64,000 bases of DNA from Helcococcus bovis. Lineage in GTDB: Bacteria; Bacillota; Clostridia; Tissierellales; Peptoniphilaceae. The notes beneath the pieces are model-generated. The model worked only from the letters and a program-made list of their open reading frames with translations, had not been told where the DNA came from and did no database searches. Where the stretch lies: the NCBI RefSeq assembly GCF_046035435.1, contig NZ_JBFNFH010000005.1; one strand, written 5' to 3'. A program made the position numbers and the translations under genes. This document shows, one piece after another, positions 18,394 through 27,845 of the stretch (position 1 is the first letter of the stretch; the number at the start of each line of letters is the position of its first letter).

Positions 18394-18744
18394 ATGTCAG
18401 CTACATTAAAAAATAGTCACGGTAAAATTGCTATTGATCATAAAGTTATAGCTACTATTGCAGCAGAATCAGCACAAGAAACATATGGTATTGTTGGATT
18501 GGTAGCTCAAAACACAAAAGATGGTATTTTTGAATTACTTAAGTTTGAAAATAAAACAAAAGGTGTTAAAGTTACAGTAAATGGTGACATTGTTGATGTT
18601 GATCTAGTTGTAATGATGGAATTTGGCGTAAGAATTGCAGTTGTTGCAGATAATATAATTGAAAAAGTAAAATACAATATTGAAAAAAATACACACTTAA
18701 AAGTTAATTCTGTAAATGTCATTGTACAAGGAATTAGAGTTTAA
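18394..18744 (+). CDS. Asp23/Gls24 family protein (YloU-like)
   Basis: Small cytosolic protein of 116 residues. It has the family pattern GKIAIDHKVIATIAAESAQE and AVVADNIIEKVKYNIEK, with GIRV at the end. Proteins of this family are linked to envelope stress and, when next to the FakA-like kinase gene, are a nearly constant partner of unknown function. AAGGAGG precedes the ATG. It is followed after 11 bases by fakA. Confidence 0.93.
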   Translation: MSATLKNSHGKIAIDHKVIATIAAESAQETYGIVGLVAQNTKDGIFELLKFENKTKGVKVTVNGDIVDVDLVVMMEFGVRIAVVADNIIEKVKYNIEKNTHLKVNSVNVIVQGIRV

Positions 18745-18755
18745 TTGGGGGTAAA

Positions 18756-20393
18756 ATGAAGAATTTTAATCACTTTGATTTAAGAAAGGGAATCACATCC
18801 GCTTATAATAATCTTGAATCAAATAAAGAATATGTTAACGGATTAAATGTATTTCCTGTACCAGATGGAGATACAGGAACAAATATGTCATTAACATTTA
18901 AATCAGTAATGAGAAAATTAAATGAATCTGATGATGATATGAAGGCAATAGCTAAAGCGTTATCAACTGGTTCATTGATGGGAGCTAGAGGTAATTCTGG
19001 AGTTATACTATCTCAATTATGTAGAGGTGTAGCAAAGATTGTTGAGCAAGTTGAATTAGTTGAAATAGTTAATTTAGTAGAAGCTTTTGAAAGTGCGAAA
19101 GAAACAGCGTATAATGCAGTACTAAAACCAACAGAAGGTACAATTTTAACTGTAAGTAGAATGATTGCGGAATTTGCTAGAAGAGAGTTTTTAAGATATG
19201 ACAGAATTGATGAGTTTTTAAGAGCTTGTATTGATGAAGGTAAAAGAGCGTTGATGATGACACCAGAAATGTTACCAGTATTAAAAGAAGCTGGAGTTGT
19301 AGATGCTGGTGGTCAAGGACTAATTTTCATTTTAGAAGGCTTTTATAAAGGAATCAAGGGTGAAGAAGTTGAATTAGTAGCAAATACTGAAGATATTAAA
19401 GCAATAGACTTTGATAAAATTATTCAACATCATTCAGGAGTAAAACCTGAAGATATTATTTACGGATATTGTACAGAGTTTTTAATTAATCATGATGGAA
19501 CACAATCATATGAAGAATTTAAAAAAGAAATAGAAAAATATGGTGATTCTATAGTATGTGTTGGTGTTGACAATATTATAAAGACACACATTCATACTGA
19601 TGACCCTGGTTTAGTGTTATCATTAGCAAGAAAAAGAGGAGAATTATCAGATTTAAAAATTGAAAATATGAGATTCCAAAATGCTGAGGTTAATAGATTA
19701 AAAGAAAAGCAACAAAAATCAAATAATGAAAAGAAAAAGAAATATGGATTCGTAAGTATTTCAATAGGTGAAGGATTTGATAATATCTTTGAAGAGTTAA
19801 ATGTTGATAGACTAATTAAAGGTGGGCAAACAATGAATCCATCTACGGAAGATATTGTTGAAGCAGTTAATGATGTAAATGCAGAAAATGTATTTGTGTT
19901 CCCAAATAACAAAAATATTATTTTAGCTGCAAAACAAGCTGTTGAATTAGTTGATAAAAACTTAATTGTTATAGAAACAAAGTCTATTCCACAAGCATTT
20001 ACAGCAATTATAAATTTTGATGAATCATTATCTCCAGAAGAAAATTTTGAAAATATGACAGTATCTTTAGATGAAATTACAAGTTTACAATTAACATATG
20101 CAGTTAGAGATACAAAAAGTGGAGATTTAGATATAAAGAAAGATGACTTTATTGGATTAGAATCTGGAAAAATTGTAGTTAAAGGGAATAATTTAGAAGA
20201 AACATTTTTAGATTTAATTAAACATGCAATTAATGATGAACATTCAGTGATATCAGTATACTATGGTGAAGATATAAAAGAAGAAGATGCGAACAAATTA
20301 TTAGAAAAATTAGAAGGATTATATCCTGATTTGGATATTCAAGTTAATTTAGGTGGACAACCACTTTATTACTATATTGCATCAATAGAATAG
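18756..20393 (+). CDS. fakA: DAK2-domain fatty acid kinase subunit FakA (YloV)
   Basis: Cytosolic protein of 545 residues. The N-terminal DAK2/DhaL domain (about 10-200) shows NVFPVPDGDTGTNMSLT, which binds ATP and metal, and GARGNSGVILSQ. The middle and C-terminal DegV-related parts follow (GYCTEFLI and THIHTDDPGLVL). With a FakB partner it phosphorylates exogenous fatty acids for phospholipid synthesis. No fakB is in this window, but plsX, the enzyme downstream in that pathway, lies at 28185. recG starts 3 bases after its stop. Confidence 0.94.
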   Translation: MKNFNHFDLRKGITSAYNNLESNKEYVNGLNVFPVPDGDTGTNMSLTFKSVMRKLNESDDDMKAIAKALSTGSLMGARGNSGVILSQLCRGVAKIVEQVELVEIVNLVEAFESAKETAYNAVLKPTEGTILTVSRMIAEFARREFLRYDRIDEFLRACIDEGKRALMMTPEMLPVLKEAGVVDAGGQGLIFILEGFYKGIKGEEVELVANTEDIKAIDFDKIIQHHSGVKPEDIIYGYCTEFLINHDGTQSYEEFKKEIEKYGDSIVCVGVDNIIKTHIHTDDPGLVLSLARKRGELSDLKIENMRFQNAEVNRLKEKQQKSNNEKKKKYGFVSISIGEGFDNIFEELNVDRLIKGGQTMNPSTEDIVEAVNDVNAENVFVFPNNKNIILAAKQAVELVDKNLIVIETKSIPQAFTAIINFDESLSPEENFENMTVSLDEITSLQLTYAVRDTKSGDLDIKKDDFIGLESGKIVVKGNNLEETFLDLIKHAINDEHSVISVYYGEDIKEEDANKLLEKLEGLYPDLDIQVNLGGQPLYYYIASIE

Positions 20394-20395
20394 AT

Positions 20396-22384
20396 ATGAA
20401 ATTAAAAGATATAAAAGGAATAGGGCCTAAAAAAGTTAAATATTTGCAAGAAATGAATATTCATAATGTAAATGATTTGATAAATTATCTACCAAGAAAA
20501 TATGAAGATAGATCTATATTGGTAGAAGTTGTTAATCTTACTAATGATATAAAATCTTATTGTGAATTAACTATTGATAAAATTAACAGAACATATTTTT
20601 ATGGAAATAATAAATCAATATCAAGTGTTGAAGGATATGATAGTACTGGAAGGATTAAAATAATTTGGTATAATGATAGATTTTCAATAAAAACATTAAA
20701 ATTTAATCAAAAATATAAATTTTTTGGATATTATGATTCTCAAAAAAAAGCTCTAATTAATCCTATTATTTCAAATATAGAAGATGACAAAATAGGAGGG
20801 ATTACTCCCATCTATTCACTTTTAAAAGGGATTTCACAAAAAGATTTTATTAAATATAAAGACATTGTTTTTTCTTCAAATTATTATATAAATGATTATA
20901 TTAATGATTTAGAATTAAGCAAATATAATCTAATTAGTTTATCGGATACTTTAAGGTATTTGCATAAGCCGATATCTAATTTAAATTTATATAAGGCTAT
21001 GTATAGTAATAATTTAAGAAATATTTATCTAGAAAAACTAGCTAATAAGATATATTTTGATAATCAAATTGATAAATTTATTAAATTTAATGATATAGAT
21101 TTAAATTTAATATTGAATAGTTTAAGTTTCAAACTTACTAATTCTCAAAAAAAAGCTTTAGAACAAATAAAAGAAAATATGATTTCTGAAAAAAGGATGA
21201 ATAGAATTGTAATAGGAGATGTAGGATCTGGAAAAACAATAGTTGCCATATTATCAGCCATTGTAGCTATAAAAAGTAAATATCAAGTGGCATTTATGGC
21301 ACCTACAGAATTATTAGCAAGGCAACATTATGAAAATTATAAGAGTTTTTTTGAGAAATTAGAAATTAAATCAAGTCTTTTAACAGGTTCGTTTTCTGAA
21401 AAAGAAAAAAAAGAAATATATGAAAAGTTAAAAAATAATGAAATTGAAATAATTTTTGGAACTCATAGTTTATTTCAAGAAAAAATAGAATTTAATAGAT
21501 TGGGTTTTGTTATTATGGATGAGCAGCAAAGATTTGGCGTATATCAAAGAAAAATGTTGTCTGACAAGGGATATTACCCTGATATGCTTTTATTATCTGC
21601 TACGCCAATCCCAAGGACTATGGCATTAAGTTTATATAATAACTTAGATATTTCATATATTGATGAATTACCAAAAAATAGATTACCTATAAAATCATAT
21701 TTAACAACAATTTACCAAGAGATGAAATTTATGGATTTTGCATATAAGCAAGTACAAGAAGGAAAACAGGTATATGTTGTTGTATCAAGAGTTGAATATG
21801 AAGACGATCAGTTAGAATCTGTAGAAGGATTGTATAAAAAGTTAAAAAAATATTTTAATGATAAAGTTAATATAGACATTTTACATGGTAAAATGACGGC
21901 AGAAGAAAAGAAAATTAATCAAAGCAAATTTTTAAATAAAGAAATAGATATTTTAATAGCTACAAGTATTATTGAAGTAGGAATTGACGTGCCAAACGCA
22001 AATACAATAATTATTTATGATGCAAATCAATTTGGACTATCGCAACTTCATCAAATGAGGGGACGTGTAGGTCGTTCTGGTATTCAATCTTATTGCTTTT
22101 TTGTTGTGAAAGATAAAAAATACTTAACTGAAAAATTAGAATTTATTGCAAGTAATAATGATGGATTTTCAATTGCATCTAAAGACCTGGAAATTAGAGG
22201 ATCTGGCGATGTTTACGGACAAAATCAATCTGGTTTTATTGACTTTGACAACAGTTTTTACTTTAATGAAGAATTAATTAAGAATGCTGAAAAAATGATT
22301 GAAGATACAAATGAAATAAATGATGACTTGAAAAACATCATTTATGAAAAAATAAAAAATTTAGAAAAAGTAATTTTAAATTGA
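20396..22384 (+). CDS. recG: ATP-dependent DNA helicase RecG
   Basis: Helicase of 662 residues that acts on stalled forks and branched DNA. A wedge/OB domain sits in the first 200 residues (opening IKGIGPKKVKYL). Helicase motif I is GDVGSGKT near residue 276, the DExH box is DEQQRFG, LSATPIPRT is motif III, and QMRGRVGRSG is motif VI. The box reads DEQQ where DEQH is usual, a normal-looking variant. Slightly short of the 680-690 residues common elsewhere. Confidence 0.96.
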   Translation: MKLKDIKGIGPKKVKYLQEMNIHNVNDLINYLPRKYEDRSILVEVVNLTNDIKSYCELTIDKINRTYFYGNNKSISSVEGYDSTGRIKIIWYNDRFSIKTLKFNQKYKFFGYYDSQKKALINPIISNIEDDKIGGITPIYSLLKGISQKDFIKYKDIVFSSNYYINDYINDLELSKYNLISLSDTLRYLHKPISNLNLYKAMYSNNLRNIYLEKLANKIYFDNQIDKFIKFNDIDLNLILNSLSFKLTNSQKKALEQIKENMISEKRMNRIVIGDVGSGKTIVAILSAIVAIKSKYQVAFMAPTELLARQHYENYKSFFEKLEIKSSLLTGSFSEKEKKEIYEKLKNNEIEIIFGTHSLFQEKIEFNRLGFVIMDEQQRFGVYQRKMLSDKGYYPDMLLLSATPIPRTMALSLYNNLDISYIDELPKNRLPIKSYLTTIYQEMKFMDFAYKQVQEGKQVYVVVSRVEYEDDQLESVEGLYKKLKKYFNDKVNIDILHGKMTAEEKKINQSKFLNKEIDILIATSIIEVGIDVPNANTIIIYDANQFGLSQLHQMRGRVGRSGIQSYCFFVVKDKKYLTEKLEFIASNNDGFSIASKDLEIRGSGDVYGQNQSGFIDFDNSFYFNEELIKNAEKMIEDTNEINDDLKNIIYEKIKNLEKVILN

Positions 22385-22390
22385 GGTATT

Positions 22391-22939
22391 ATGGCACTAA
22401 GAGTTATAACTGGTTTAAGAAAAGGGCATAAATTAAAAGGACCTAAAGGTGAAAATTCAAGGCCTACAGAAGATAAAATAAAAGAGGCTGTCTTTAATAT
22501 CATAGGTAACATTGAAGAAGATGAAGTAGCTCTTGATTTATTTGCATGTACTGGGAATATAGGAATAGAATTTCTAAGCAGAGGTGCAAAAAAAGCATAT
22601 TTTTCAGAAATTGATAGAAATAATTTAACTGATATGGAATATAATATCATTCATACTAAATTTGAAAATCAGTCAGTAATTTTAAAGGGAGATTTTAGAA
22701 AAAATTTAATGCAAATAAGAGAAAATATTGACTATGTTTATTTAGACCCACCATATAAATCTGGATTTTATGAAAAGGCATTTGAATATATGTTGGATCA
22801 CAAATATTTTGATAATGCTCTTTTTATTGTAGAAATTGATAAAGATATAGATTTTTCTAAAATTTATGGTAAACTAGATTTAGTTTATGAAAAAAAATAT
22901 GGTAGAAAATATATCAGATTTTATAGGGAGACGGAATGA
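22391..22939 (+). CDS. rsmD: 16S rRNA (guanine966-N2)-methyltransferase
   Basis: SAM-dependent methyltransferase of 182 residues, the usual RsmD length. The early GLRKGHKLKGPKG is typical, the SAM site is LDLFACTGNIGIEFLSRGA, and the catalytic motif is DPPY at about residue 118. Its stop overlaps the start of coaD by 4 bases (ATGA), the classic rsmD-coaD arrangement. Confidence 0.95.
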   Translation: MALRVITGLRKGHKLKGPKGENSRPTEDKIKEAVFNIIGNIEEDEVALDLFACTGNIGIEFLSRGAKKAYFSEIDRNNLTDMEYNIIHTKFENQSVILKGDFRKNLMQIRENIDYVYLDPPYKSGFYEKAFEYMLDHKYFDNALFIVEIDKDIDFSKIYGKLDLVYEKKYGRKYIRFYRETE

Positions 22940-23412
22940 AAGTAGTTTATCCAGGTAGTTTTGATCCAGTTACTAATGGACACATAGATATAATAAAAAG
23001 AGCTTCTAAGCTTTTTGGCGAAGTTGTAGTATGTGTACTAGTAAATAATAAAAAGAAATATTTGTTCAATATGGAAGAAAGAATTGAAATGTTAGAAGAA
23101 TTATTGTATGATTATGATAACGTTAAAGTTTGTATGTATTCGGGGTTATTGATTGATTTTGTAGAAAAAAACAAAATAGATTCAATAATTAGAGGAATCA
23201 GAGCAATTTCTGATTATGAATCTGAATTACAATTTGCTCAAATGAACAAATTTTATTCAATAACAAATGTAGAAACAGTTTTTATGGTTGCAGAGCCTGA
23301 AATGTCATATTTAAGTTCAAGCATAGTAAAGGAAATTGCATCATTTAATGGAGATGTTTCTAGATTAGTTCCTAAAAATGTTGAAATTAAAATAAAAGAA
23401 AAATTCAAATAG
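22936..23412 (+). CDS. coaD: Phosphopantetheine adenylyltransferase
   Basis: Enzyme of 158 residues catalysing the fourth step of coenzyme A synthesis, transfer of AMP to 4'-phosphopantetheine. The nucleotidyl transferase motif GSFDPVTNGHIDII is at residues 7-20 (the HxGH-type), IIRGIRAISDYE follows, and SSSIVKEIA is near the C-terminus. Translation is probably coupled to rsmD. Confidence 0.97.
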   Translation: MKVVYPGSFDPVTNGHIDIIKRASKLFGEVVVCVLVNNKKKYLFNMEERIEMLEELLYDYDNVKVCMYSGLLIDFVEKNKIDSIIRGIRAISDYESELQFAQMNKFYSITNVETVFMVAEPEMSYLSSSIVKEIASFNGDVSRLVPKNVEIKIKEKFK

Positions 23413-23420
23413 GAGGAATG

Positions 23421-23894
23421 ATGAATATTTTATCATTAATAGAAGAATTAGAACAAATTATGGATGATGGTGGATCAGTTCCATTTTCAAAAAAAATTAC
23501 CATTAATCCAGATGAAGTTTATGAAGTAATAAATGACTTGAGAGAATCAATTCCTCAAGAAATTAAGGATGCTCAATGGGTGAATCAAGAAAGAGAAAGA
23601 ATTCTACAAGAAGCAAATTCTCAAGCTTCAGCAATCAAAGATAAAGCGAAAGAAGATGTAGATAGATCTTTTGAAGATGCTAATAGAAAACTAAGAGAAT
23701 TAGTAAACCAAGATGCCGTTACAATAGAAGCTAGAAAAGAAGCTGAAAGAATAGTAGCTGAAGCTAAAGAAACAGCTAATACAATTGCTGCAAATTCTTT
23801 AGCATATGTAGATCAAATTTTATCAAAAACATCTGATGAATTAAAAAATACATTAAGCACAATTGAAGAAAATAGATCACAATTGAAATACTAA
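23421..23894 (+). CDS. Coiled-coil protein of unknown role
   Basis: Protein of 157 residues. After a short start (SLIEELEQIMDDG) most of it is a long charged helix rich in Glu, Ala and Arg (about residues 50-150), resembling F-type ATP synthase subunit b or DivIVA tails; databases often label it ATPase without evidence. It is commonly found after coaD in Clostridia. I prefer the ATG at 23421 over 23418 because AGGAGG at 23411-23416 would be only one base from the first. Confidence 0.8.
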   Translation: MNILSLIEELEQIMDDGGSVPFSKKITINPDEVYEVINDLRESIPQEIKDAQWVNQERERILQEANSQASAIKDKAKEDVDRSFEDANRKLRELVNQDAVTIEARKEAERIVAEAKETANTIAANSLAYVDQILSKTSDELKNTLSTIEENRSQLKY

Positions 23895-23907
23895 TTTAAG
23901 AATAATT

Positions 23908-23945
23908 TTAAGGATTAAAGATTAAACATTTTTAATCCTTTTTAA
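23908..23945 (+). terminator. Terminator after the coiled-coil gene
   Basis: AAGGATTAAA (23910-23919) pairs with TTTAATCCTT (23931-23940), followed by TTTT. It separates the recG-coaD operon from dus. Confidence 0.87.
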
Positions 23946-23966
23946 GTTGAATGGAAAGTAGAGAAT

Positions 23967-24950
23967 ATGGAAGAAAATTTTTGGAAAGATTTACCTAAAC
24001 CATTTTTTATCTTAGCACCAATGGAAGATGTAACAGATACAGTTTTCAGGCATGTCGTTGCAAAAGCTGCTGCACCCGATGTGTTTTTTACAGAATTTAC
24101 CGATACTAATTGTCTTCATAATGAGAAAGCTAGAAATACATTAAGCGGAAGATTGCATTTTACTGATGATGAGCAACCCATTGTTGCACATATTTGGGGA
24201 GATATACCAGAAAATTTTGCACAAATGTCAAGAGAACTTGCAAAAATGGGATATAAAGGTATTGATATTAATATGGGATGTCCAGCACTAAAAGTTGTAA
24301 AAAAAGGTAAAGGTTCAGGGTTGATAAAAAGGCCGGAAGTCGCTGCTGAAATAATACAAGCGGCAAAAGAAGGCGGATTACCAGTAAGTGTAAAAACTAG
24401 AATAGGATTTTTAGAAGTAGATGAATATAAACAATGGATAAGTCACATTTTAAGACAAGACATTGTAAATTTATCTATACATTTGCGTACAAGAAAAGAA
24501 ATGTCAGACTTTGATGCGCACTGGGAATTAATTCCTGAAATAAAAAAATTAAGAGATGAAATAGCTCCAAATACATTATTAACAATTAATGGTGATATTC
24601 CGGATAGACAAGTGGGAATGCAATTAGCAGAAAAATATGGTGTTGATGGCATAATGATTGGTAGAGGTATATTTAGGAATATATTTGCGTTTGAAAAAGA
24701 AAAAAAACATCATAGCTATAAAGAATATATGGATTTATTCTATTATCATCTAGATTATTATGAAGAAATGATAAAAGTTGAGCCAAAGCTAAGTAAGGTG
24801 CTTAATAGATTATTTAAAACCTATATAAAAGATTTCGAGGGATCAAGACAACTTAGAGATACATTAGTTAGAACTAGAAGTATTGAAGAGGTACGTAAAG
24901 TTTTAGCTGAATTTCCTTTGATGAATGCAATAATGAATGAAGAGATTTGA
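23967..24950 (+). CDS. dus: tRNA-dihydrouridine synthase
   Basis: Flavin-dependent tRNA-modifying enzyme of 327 residues with a TIM barrel. LAPMEDVTDTVFR at the start binds FMN, INMGCPALKVVKKGKGSGL contains the catalytic Cys region, VKTRIGF and LRTRKEMSDF follow, and IMIGRGIF closes the barrel. It reduces specific uridines in tRNA; the exact site is unknown. It has its own transcription unit upstream of a stretch of relic sequence. Confidence 0.93.
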   Translation: MEENFWKDLPKPFFILAPMEDVTDTVFRHVVAKAAAPDVFFTEFTDTNCLHNEKARNTLSGRLHFTDDEQPIVAHIWGDIPENFAQMSRELAKMGYKGIDINMGCPALKVVKKGKGSGLIKRPEVAAEIIQAAKEGGLPVSVKTRIGFLEVDEYKQWISHILRQDIVNLSIHLRTRKEMSDFDAHWELIPEIKKLRDEIAPNTLLTINGDIPDRQVGMQLAEKYGVDGIMIGRGIFRNIFAFEKEKKHHSYKEYMDLFYYHLDYYEEMIKVEPKLSKVLNRLFKTYIKDFEGSRQLRDTLVRTRSIEEVRKVLAEFPLMNAIMNEEI

Positions 24951-24979
24951 TATAAAATTAATTAAATATGTCATTAAAT

Positions 24980-25058
24980 ATAGACTGATAACCAATCCTT
25001 GTGCATCCAATTTTTTTTGTTAAATTGGATATGTAAATAATTTTGTTTATCAGTCTAT
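24980..25058. repeat. Nested inverted repeats downstream of dus
   Basis: A 12-bp outer arm pair, ATAGACTGATAA (24980-24991) and its complement (25047-25058), encloses an inner 9-bp pair, ATCCAATTT (25005-25013) and AAATTGGAT (25022-25030). There is no T-run after the outer stem. It could act as an unusual terminator or be a remnant of a small mobile repeat. Confidence 0.75.
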
Positions 25059-25242
25059 TACTGATTTTGTTAGTGGAACTGCTAATTATAATACATATAT
25101 TCTTTTACAAAATACTTTTAATATTGATACAAGTTTAATTGTTATGAAATATAATTATGAATTTGGTAAAGGTTTTAGTAATAAAGTTCTTACTAAAAAT
25201 GGTAAAAATATATTACTTAAAAAAAGGAAGCTGTTATAAAAT
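25030..25242 (+). pseudogene. Gene relic, C-terminal fragment of unknown protein
   Basis: One frame is open from about 25030 to a stop near 25240 and reads TDFVSGTANYNTYIL, then KYNYEFGKGFSNKVLTKNG, like the beta-rich end of a larger protein, but has no start codon with a ribosome site. I cannot name the family. The rest of 24951-25223 holds only the nested repeats. Its last codons run into the terminator stem. Confidence 0.4.
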
Positions 25243-25277
25243 GAATAACATTTTTATTTATTTTATAACAGCTCCTT
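25224..25277. terminator. Bidirectional terminator between relic and tmcAL
   Basis: AAGGAAGCTGTTATAAAAT (25224-25242) pairs with 25260-25277 with one bulged A. The A-run at 25219-25225 serves the - strand gene tmcAL. Its core GCTGTT resembles the terminator at 11375-11420. Confidence 0.85.
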
Positions 25278-25287
25278 AACTATACAA

Positions 25288-26460
25288 TTACTTTATATAA
25301 ATTCTATTTTTAAAATTTTTATTTAGAATTTTAGTATTATTCAAATTTTGTAATTCATATGCTCTAATATCAATTTCAGCAAAATTCCTATTAACATCAT
25401 CTAATGTTACATAATCAACTAGTTTATTCAATATTGTAAAATCAGTTAAATTTTTTAATTGATTTATTAAATCTCTACCTTTGTCATTAAATCCGATAGG
25501 CCTCAAATAGTTTATTTTATCAAGATTTTTAATATCTACAGTCTCAATGTCTAGTAAATAATTTATAATAAATCTTTTTAATCTCGATTTTGAATATCTT
25601 TTATTATGAGATTTTTCAATCATATTGGAGATTTTATCTGAATAATTTTTCTTTAATAGGTTCAATATTCCAGGTTCAAATCCAGCAATAGATTCTCCTG
25701 TATTTTTTTCAATAAATGCTTTATAATAAAAAATATTTGAGTATTCATCAATGTTGTGAAGGTTTGTATTTTTTAATATTTCTATTAATTCGTCAGGTAC
25801 ATAATTTGAAACATCATAATTTTTTTTTATTAAATTTCTAATAGTTGTTGCTGATTGAAACTTGTATTTATCTAATTTCTCACTGTTGTAACCACCATCT
25901 TTTCTTTGAATAGGTAATATTTTAATCTTACTATTTAATTTATTTAGTGTAAGTGCGTAATTTAAAGCAAGTGTGTTATTCGGAGAAATTATTGAATGCG
26001 GAACGTTTTTATCAATTTCATAAATTGCTTGTAAATAAGCATTTTTGTATGAATAACCTTGTTTAATATATTTACCTTGTAGCTCAAATATTTTAGATTC
26101 GTTTTTGATTTTAAAATCAAGTAATTTGTAAAAAGTTTCAGTATCATCTTCAATTCCAAATGAAATATAATCGATTAAACCTAATTCATTAAGAAGGAAT
26201 GTTGTATAATATGAGAAATAATCAGCACTTTGTAGACTTATGATTGCTGGTATTTCAAATACAAGATCTACGCCACATTTTAATGCTGATCTTGTCTTAT
26301 CAAATTTACCTATAATTGATGGTTCACCTCTTTGAACAAATGATGTACTCATTAATGCTATAATATTTGATTCAGGAAATTTTTCTTTAATTTTTTTTAT
26401 TTGGTGCAAATGTCCATTATGCATTGGATTGTATTCACATATTATTGCTATATTTGTCAT
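25288..26460 (-). CDS. tmcAL: tRNA(Met) cytidine acetate ligase
   Basis: Protein of 390 residues that uses ATP and acetate to make N4-acetylcytidine at the wobble base of elongator tRNA-Met. The nucleotidyl transferase start is CEYNPMHNGHLHQIKKI, followed by ALMSTSFVQRGEPSI and a clear KFDKTRSALKCGVDLVFEIP motif. Slightly shorter than usual because the C-terminus is reduced. It is divergent from ackA: acetate is used by one and produced by the other, though any link is speculative. Confidence 0.94.
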   Translation of the reverse strand: MTNIAIICEYNPMHNGHLHQIKKIKEKFPESNIIALMSTSFVQRGEPSIIGKFDKTRSALKCGVDLVFEIPAIISLQSADYFSYYTTFLLNELGLIDYISFGIEDDTETFYKLLDFKIKNESKIFELQGKYIKQGYSYKNAYLQAIYEIDKNVPHSIISPNNTLALNYALTLNKLNSKIKILPIQRKDGGYNSEKLDKYKFQSATTIRNLIKKNYDVSNYVPDELIEILKNTNLHNIDEYSNIFYYKAFIEKNTGESIAGFEPGILNLLKKNYSDKISNMIEKSHNKRYSKSRLKRFIINYLLDIETVDIKNLDKINYLRPIGFNDKGRDLINQLKNLTDFTILNKLVDYVTLDDVNRNFAEIDIRAYELQNLNNTKILNKNFKNRIYIK

Positions 26461-26465
26461 TTTAT

Positions 26466-26495
26466 TTGAACATACCTCGTAATTTTTGTTATAAT
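26466..26495 (+). promoter_or_regulatory. Predicted ackA promoter
   Basis: TTGAAC (26466-26471) and TATAAT (26490-26495) are 18 bases apart, about 63 bases before the ackA ATG, in the divergent gap with tmcAL. Confidence 0.65.
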
Positions 26496-26558
26496 GAATT
26501 AGTAAATGTTATTTTAATTATAACTTAAAAAGATATAAAAAAATAGATAGGGGATTTT

Positions 26559-27752
26559 ATGGATATTTTAGTATTAAATAGTGGTAGCTCATCACTTAAG
26601 TATCAATATTTAAACTCACAAACAGGTGAAGTTTATGGAAAAGGATTAATAGAAAGAATTGGTATTTCTGGATCAAATATTGAGCATAAAAAAGGTGATA
26701 GAAAAATAGTTATAGAAAGAAATCTACCATCACATAAGGAAGCTGTAAAATTATTATTTGAGGTTTTAACACATGAAGATTATGGTATCATTAAAAATAT
26801 TGATGATATCAAAGCAATAGGTCACAGAATCGTTCATGGTGGATCAATTATTAATCCTAGATTAGTTGATGATAAAGCATTAGAAATTTTAGAAGATGCT
26901 ATAAGATTTGCACCATTACATAATCCAGGGGCAATTCAAGGAATAAAGGGTGTTGAAGAGGTAGCACCGGGTAAACCAAATGTAATTTGTGTTGATACTG
27001 GATTCCATGCAACTATACCGGCGGAAAATGCTTTATATGCCATTCCTTATGAATACTATGAAAAAGGTGCAATTAAGAGATATGGTGCTCATGGAACAAG
27101 TCATAAATATATTACACTAAAAGTTGCAGAAAAATTAGGTAAAAAACCAGAAGAAGTTAATGTGATAACATGTCACTTAGGAAATGGTGCAAGTATTACA
27201 GCTGTAAAAAACGGACAATCATACGACACATCAATGGGATTAACACCATTAGAAGGTTTAGTAATGGGTACAAGAAGTGGTGATATCGATCCAGCTGTTG
27301 TATTTAATATTGGAAAACAATACAATTTTTCTTATGATGAAATGGACACATTATTAAATAAAAAATCAGGTTTGTTAGGAGTTAGTGGAGTATCTTCAGA
27401 CTTTAGAGATGTTTTATTAGCTAGTCAAGAAGGAAATGAAAAAGCTAAATTAGCATTAAATATGTTTATCAATAGAGCAAAAAAATATGTTGGATCATAT
27501 TATGCTTTATTAGGAAGAGTTGATGCTATCGCATTTGCAGGTGGTATCGGAGAAAATTCTGACTATGCAAGAGAACATATTTTAGAAGGATTAGAAAACT
27601 TAGGAATTAAAGTTGACGTTGAAGCAAATAGAGGTGCGAGAGACGAAAAAGAAATTTCAGCTGCGGATTCAAAAGTTAAAGTATTTATAATTCCTACAAA
27701 TGAAGAATTAATGATTGCTAGAGAAACACAAAATATAGTAGAAAATTTATAA
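26559..27752 (+). CDS. ackA: Acetate kinase
   Basis: Enzyme of 397 residues, the normal length, converting acetyl phosphate plus ADP to acetate plus ATP. The opening VLNSGSSSLKYQ binds phosphate, HRIVHGGS and FHNPGA-like APLHNPGAI are present, CVDTGFHAT and HGTSHKYI are in the middle, GNGASITAV and FAGGIGENS toward the end. It gives ATP from fermentation. No pta is in this window. A GGGG-type site precedes the ATG. Confidence 0.98.
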   Translation: MDILVLNSGSSSLKYQYLNSQTGEVYGKGLIERIGISGSNIEHKKGDRKIVIERNLPSHKEAVKLLFEVLTHEDYGIIKNIDDIKAIGHRIVHGGSIINPRLVDDKALEILEDAIRFAPLHNPGAIQGIKGVEEVAPGKPNVICVDTGFHATIPAENALYAIPYEYYEKGAIKRYGAHGTSHKYITLKVAEKLGKKPEEVNVITCHLGNGASITAVKNGQSYDTSMGLTPLEGLVMGTRSGDIDPAVVFNIGKQYNFSYDEMDTLLNKKSGLLGVSGVSSDFRDVLLASQEGNEKAKLALNMFINRAKKYVGSYYALLGRVDAIAFAGGIGENSDYAREHILEGLENLGIKVDVEANRGARDEKEISAADSKVKVFIIPTNEELMIARETQNIVENL

Positions 27753-27757
27753 AAATA

Positions 27758-27786
27758 TTGACATATAGCTAAAATATATGTATAAT
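27758..27786 (+). promoter_or_regulatory. Predicted rpmF promoter
   Basis: TTGACA (27758-27763) and TATAAT (27781-27786) are separated by exactly 17 bases, a consensus sigma-A promoter, about 60 bases before rpmF. Confidence 0.85.
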
Positions 27787-27845
27787 ACTTTTGTTATTTA
27801 AAAATATTTAAAATATTAATGTAAAAAGATCAAGGAGGTGTTCAC

